Origin: Lewinella sp. IMCC34183
GTDB taxonomy: Bacteria > Bacteroidota > Bacteroidia > Chitinophagales > Saprospiraceae
Length of the DNA: 64,000 nucleotides
Direction of reading: 5' to 3'
NCBI RefSeq assembly: GCF_003390915.1
Contig: NZ_QMEM01000002.1
Coordinates: 514,518 to 578,517 of the forward strand
In this document: positions 63,281 to 64,000 of the stretch, one piece after another
Layout: each line of letters opens with the position of its first letter
Numbering within the stretch: position 1 is the stretch's first letter
The notes under the pieces: model-generated
What the model saw: the letters and a program-made list of their open reading frames with translations, nothing else
What the model was told of the DNA's origin: nothing
Databases searched by the model: none
Made by a program: the position numbers and the translations under genes

Positions 63281-64000
63281 CGCTTTTTTACCACGGATGC
63301 CGCTGTGCGGCTGCACGGATTTTTTCCGCTTCCTGTTTAGCAAAAATCTGTGAGTAATCCGTGAAATACATCTGTGGCCATCTGTGGTAGCCACGAGCGA
63401 AGCGAGCATCCCCGTGCGGTAGCAAATCAGAAATCAAGAATCAAGAATCGCATATCGCATATCGCATATCCCCCAGTCCTCTCCCCACAGCAAAGGTTTA
63501 ACACAGATGCCGCTGCGCGGCTACACAGATTACGCTTCGCTCCGCACAGATTTTCACAGATTAGCTTCGCTGCTGCCTCCGGCAGTTTGCCCGCAGCACC
63601 AAAGATTCCACTGATTAGGCGCACCCTGCGGGCTGCCCCCCCCTCCGCGGTGAACCACGAGCGAAGCGAGCATCCAAGTGCGGTAGTAAATCAGAAATCA
63701 AGAATCGCATATCCCCCTTTAAAAAACCTACGCCAACTCCATGCCCGCCGCGGCGACCACGAGCGAAGCGAGCATCCCCATGCGGCAGCAAATCAGAAAT
63801 CAAGAATCGCATATCGCATATCGCATATCCCCCAGCCCTCTCCCCACAGCAAAGGTTTAACACAGATGCCGCTGCGCGGCTACACAGATTACGCTTCGCT
63901 CCGCACAGATTTTCACAGATTAGCTTCGCTGCTGCCTCCGGCAGTTTGCCCGCAGCACCAAAGATTCCACTGATTAGGCGCACCCTGCGGGCTGCCCCCC
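63281..64000. repeat. 359-bp direct repeat array with heptanucleotide units (continues past the window)
   Basis: About 63439-63641 and 63798-64000 are near-identical and 359 bp apart. Both carry CACAGATGCCGCTGCGCGG, CACAGATTAGCTTCGCTGCTG and CACCCTGCGGGCTGCC. Before each, GCATATC is repeated (3 times at 63450-63470, once at 63707-63713, 3 times at 63809-63829), and AATCAAG (2 copies in the first). A CCACGAGCGAAGCGAGCATCC string appears three times (near 63393, 63654, 63758). No protein is supported. Confidence 0.93.

Noticed and set aside
63427..63983. Two near-identical minus-strand proteins of 65 and 122 residues
   Set aside because: They are translations of the 359-bp direct repeat, with no start context and no independent conservation.

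Overview
The window is a piece of a GC-rich Bacteroidota chromosome, most likely from the Saprospiria/Lewinella branch. The evidence is a surface protein with a type IX secretion (Por) C-terminal domain, a TonB-dependent receptor with a carboxypeptidase-regulatory N-terminus, many lipoproteins with Bacteroidota-style lipoboxes, BlaI/M56 regulation with a canonical operator, glycan-degrading enzymes (GH9, GH43-like, sulfatase) and few recognisable Shine-Dalgarno sequences. I saw no rRNA, tRNA or CRISPR array. GC statements are by eye.

Layout. 1-16.3 kb is mostly housekeeping: FolB, a DUF4197 lipoprotein, a YpfJ-type zinc peptidase, DusB, a royal-jelly/SMP-30-like lipoprotein, a crotonase, a sirtuin, a TonB-dependent receptor, an MFS transporter, an M3 oligopeptidase, sigma-54 (RpoN), a small GNAT, a GT2 glycosyltransferase and a PepSY membrane protein. 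16.3-29.4 kb is secretory and degradative: GH9 glucanase, a TIMP-like protein, a PLD-like protein, a leishmanolysin-like lipoprotein, the blaI-M56 pair with operator, a sulfatase, a GH43-like enzyme, and a four-copy tandem repeat of about 209 bp. 29.4-38.5 kb is accessory: a mini-MBOAT protein, Rrf2 and AraC regulators, small enzymes, and an AT-rich stretch with an ATP-grasp ligase of the graspetide type next to a 95-residue candidate precursor ending in a Cys/Ser/Asp/Glu-rich core. A redoxin gene with a heptanucleotide repeat abutting its start codon closes this part.

38.9-43.4 kb holds a giant T9SS surface protein whose frame is broken at a C8 tract. 44.0-53.6 kb is a defence locus: half-size HsdS, HsdM, a Shedu-type nuclease (DUF4263), full-size HsdS, HsdR and a YgjP-like metallopeptidase. 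53.8-57.6 kb carries an unrecognised lipoprotein plus large outer-membrane-like protein pair. 58.2-61.3 kb has a decayed second copy of the redoxin gene and a complete TRAP transporter (DctPQM); a remnant of a second dctM 3' end follows at 61.9 kb. An ATP-grasp ligase gene and a 359-bp direct repeat array end the window.

The most interesting leads are the compact ATP-grasp/precursor RiPP candidate (36.0-37.45 kb), the Shedu gene inserted in a type I restriction operon, the two candidate slippage loci (C8 in the surface protein, seven heptamers at the redoxin start), the unclassified 916/332-residue envelope pair, and several families of intergenic repeats that recur across the window.
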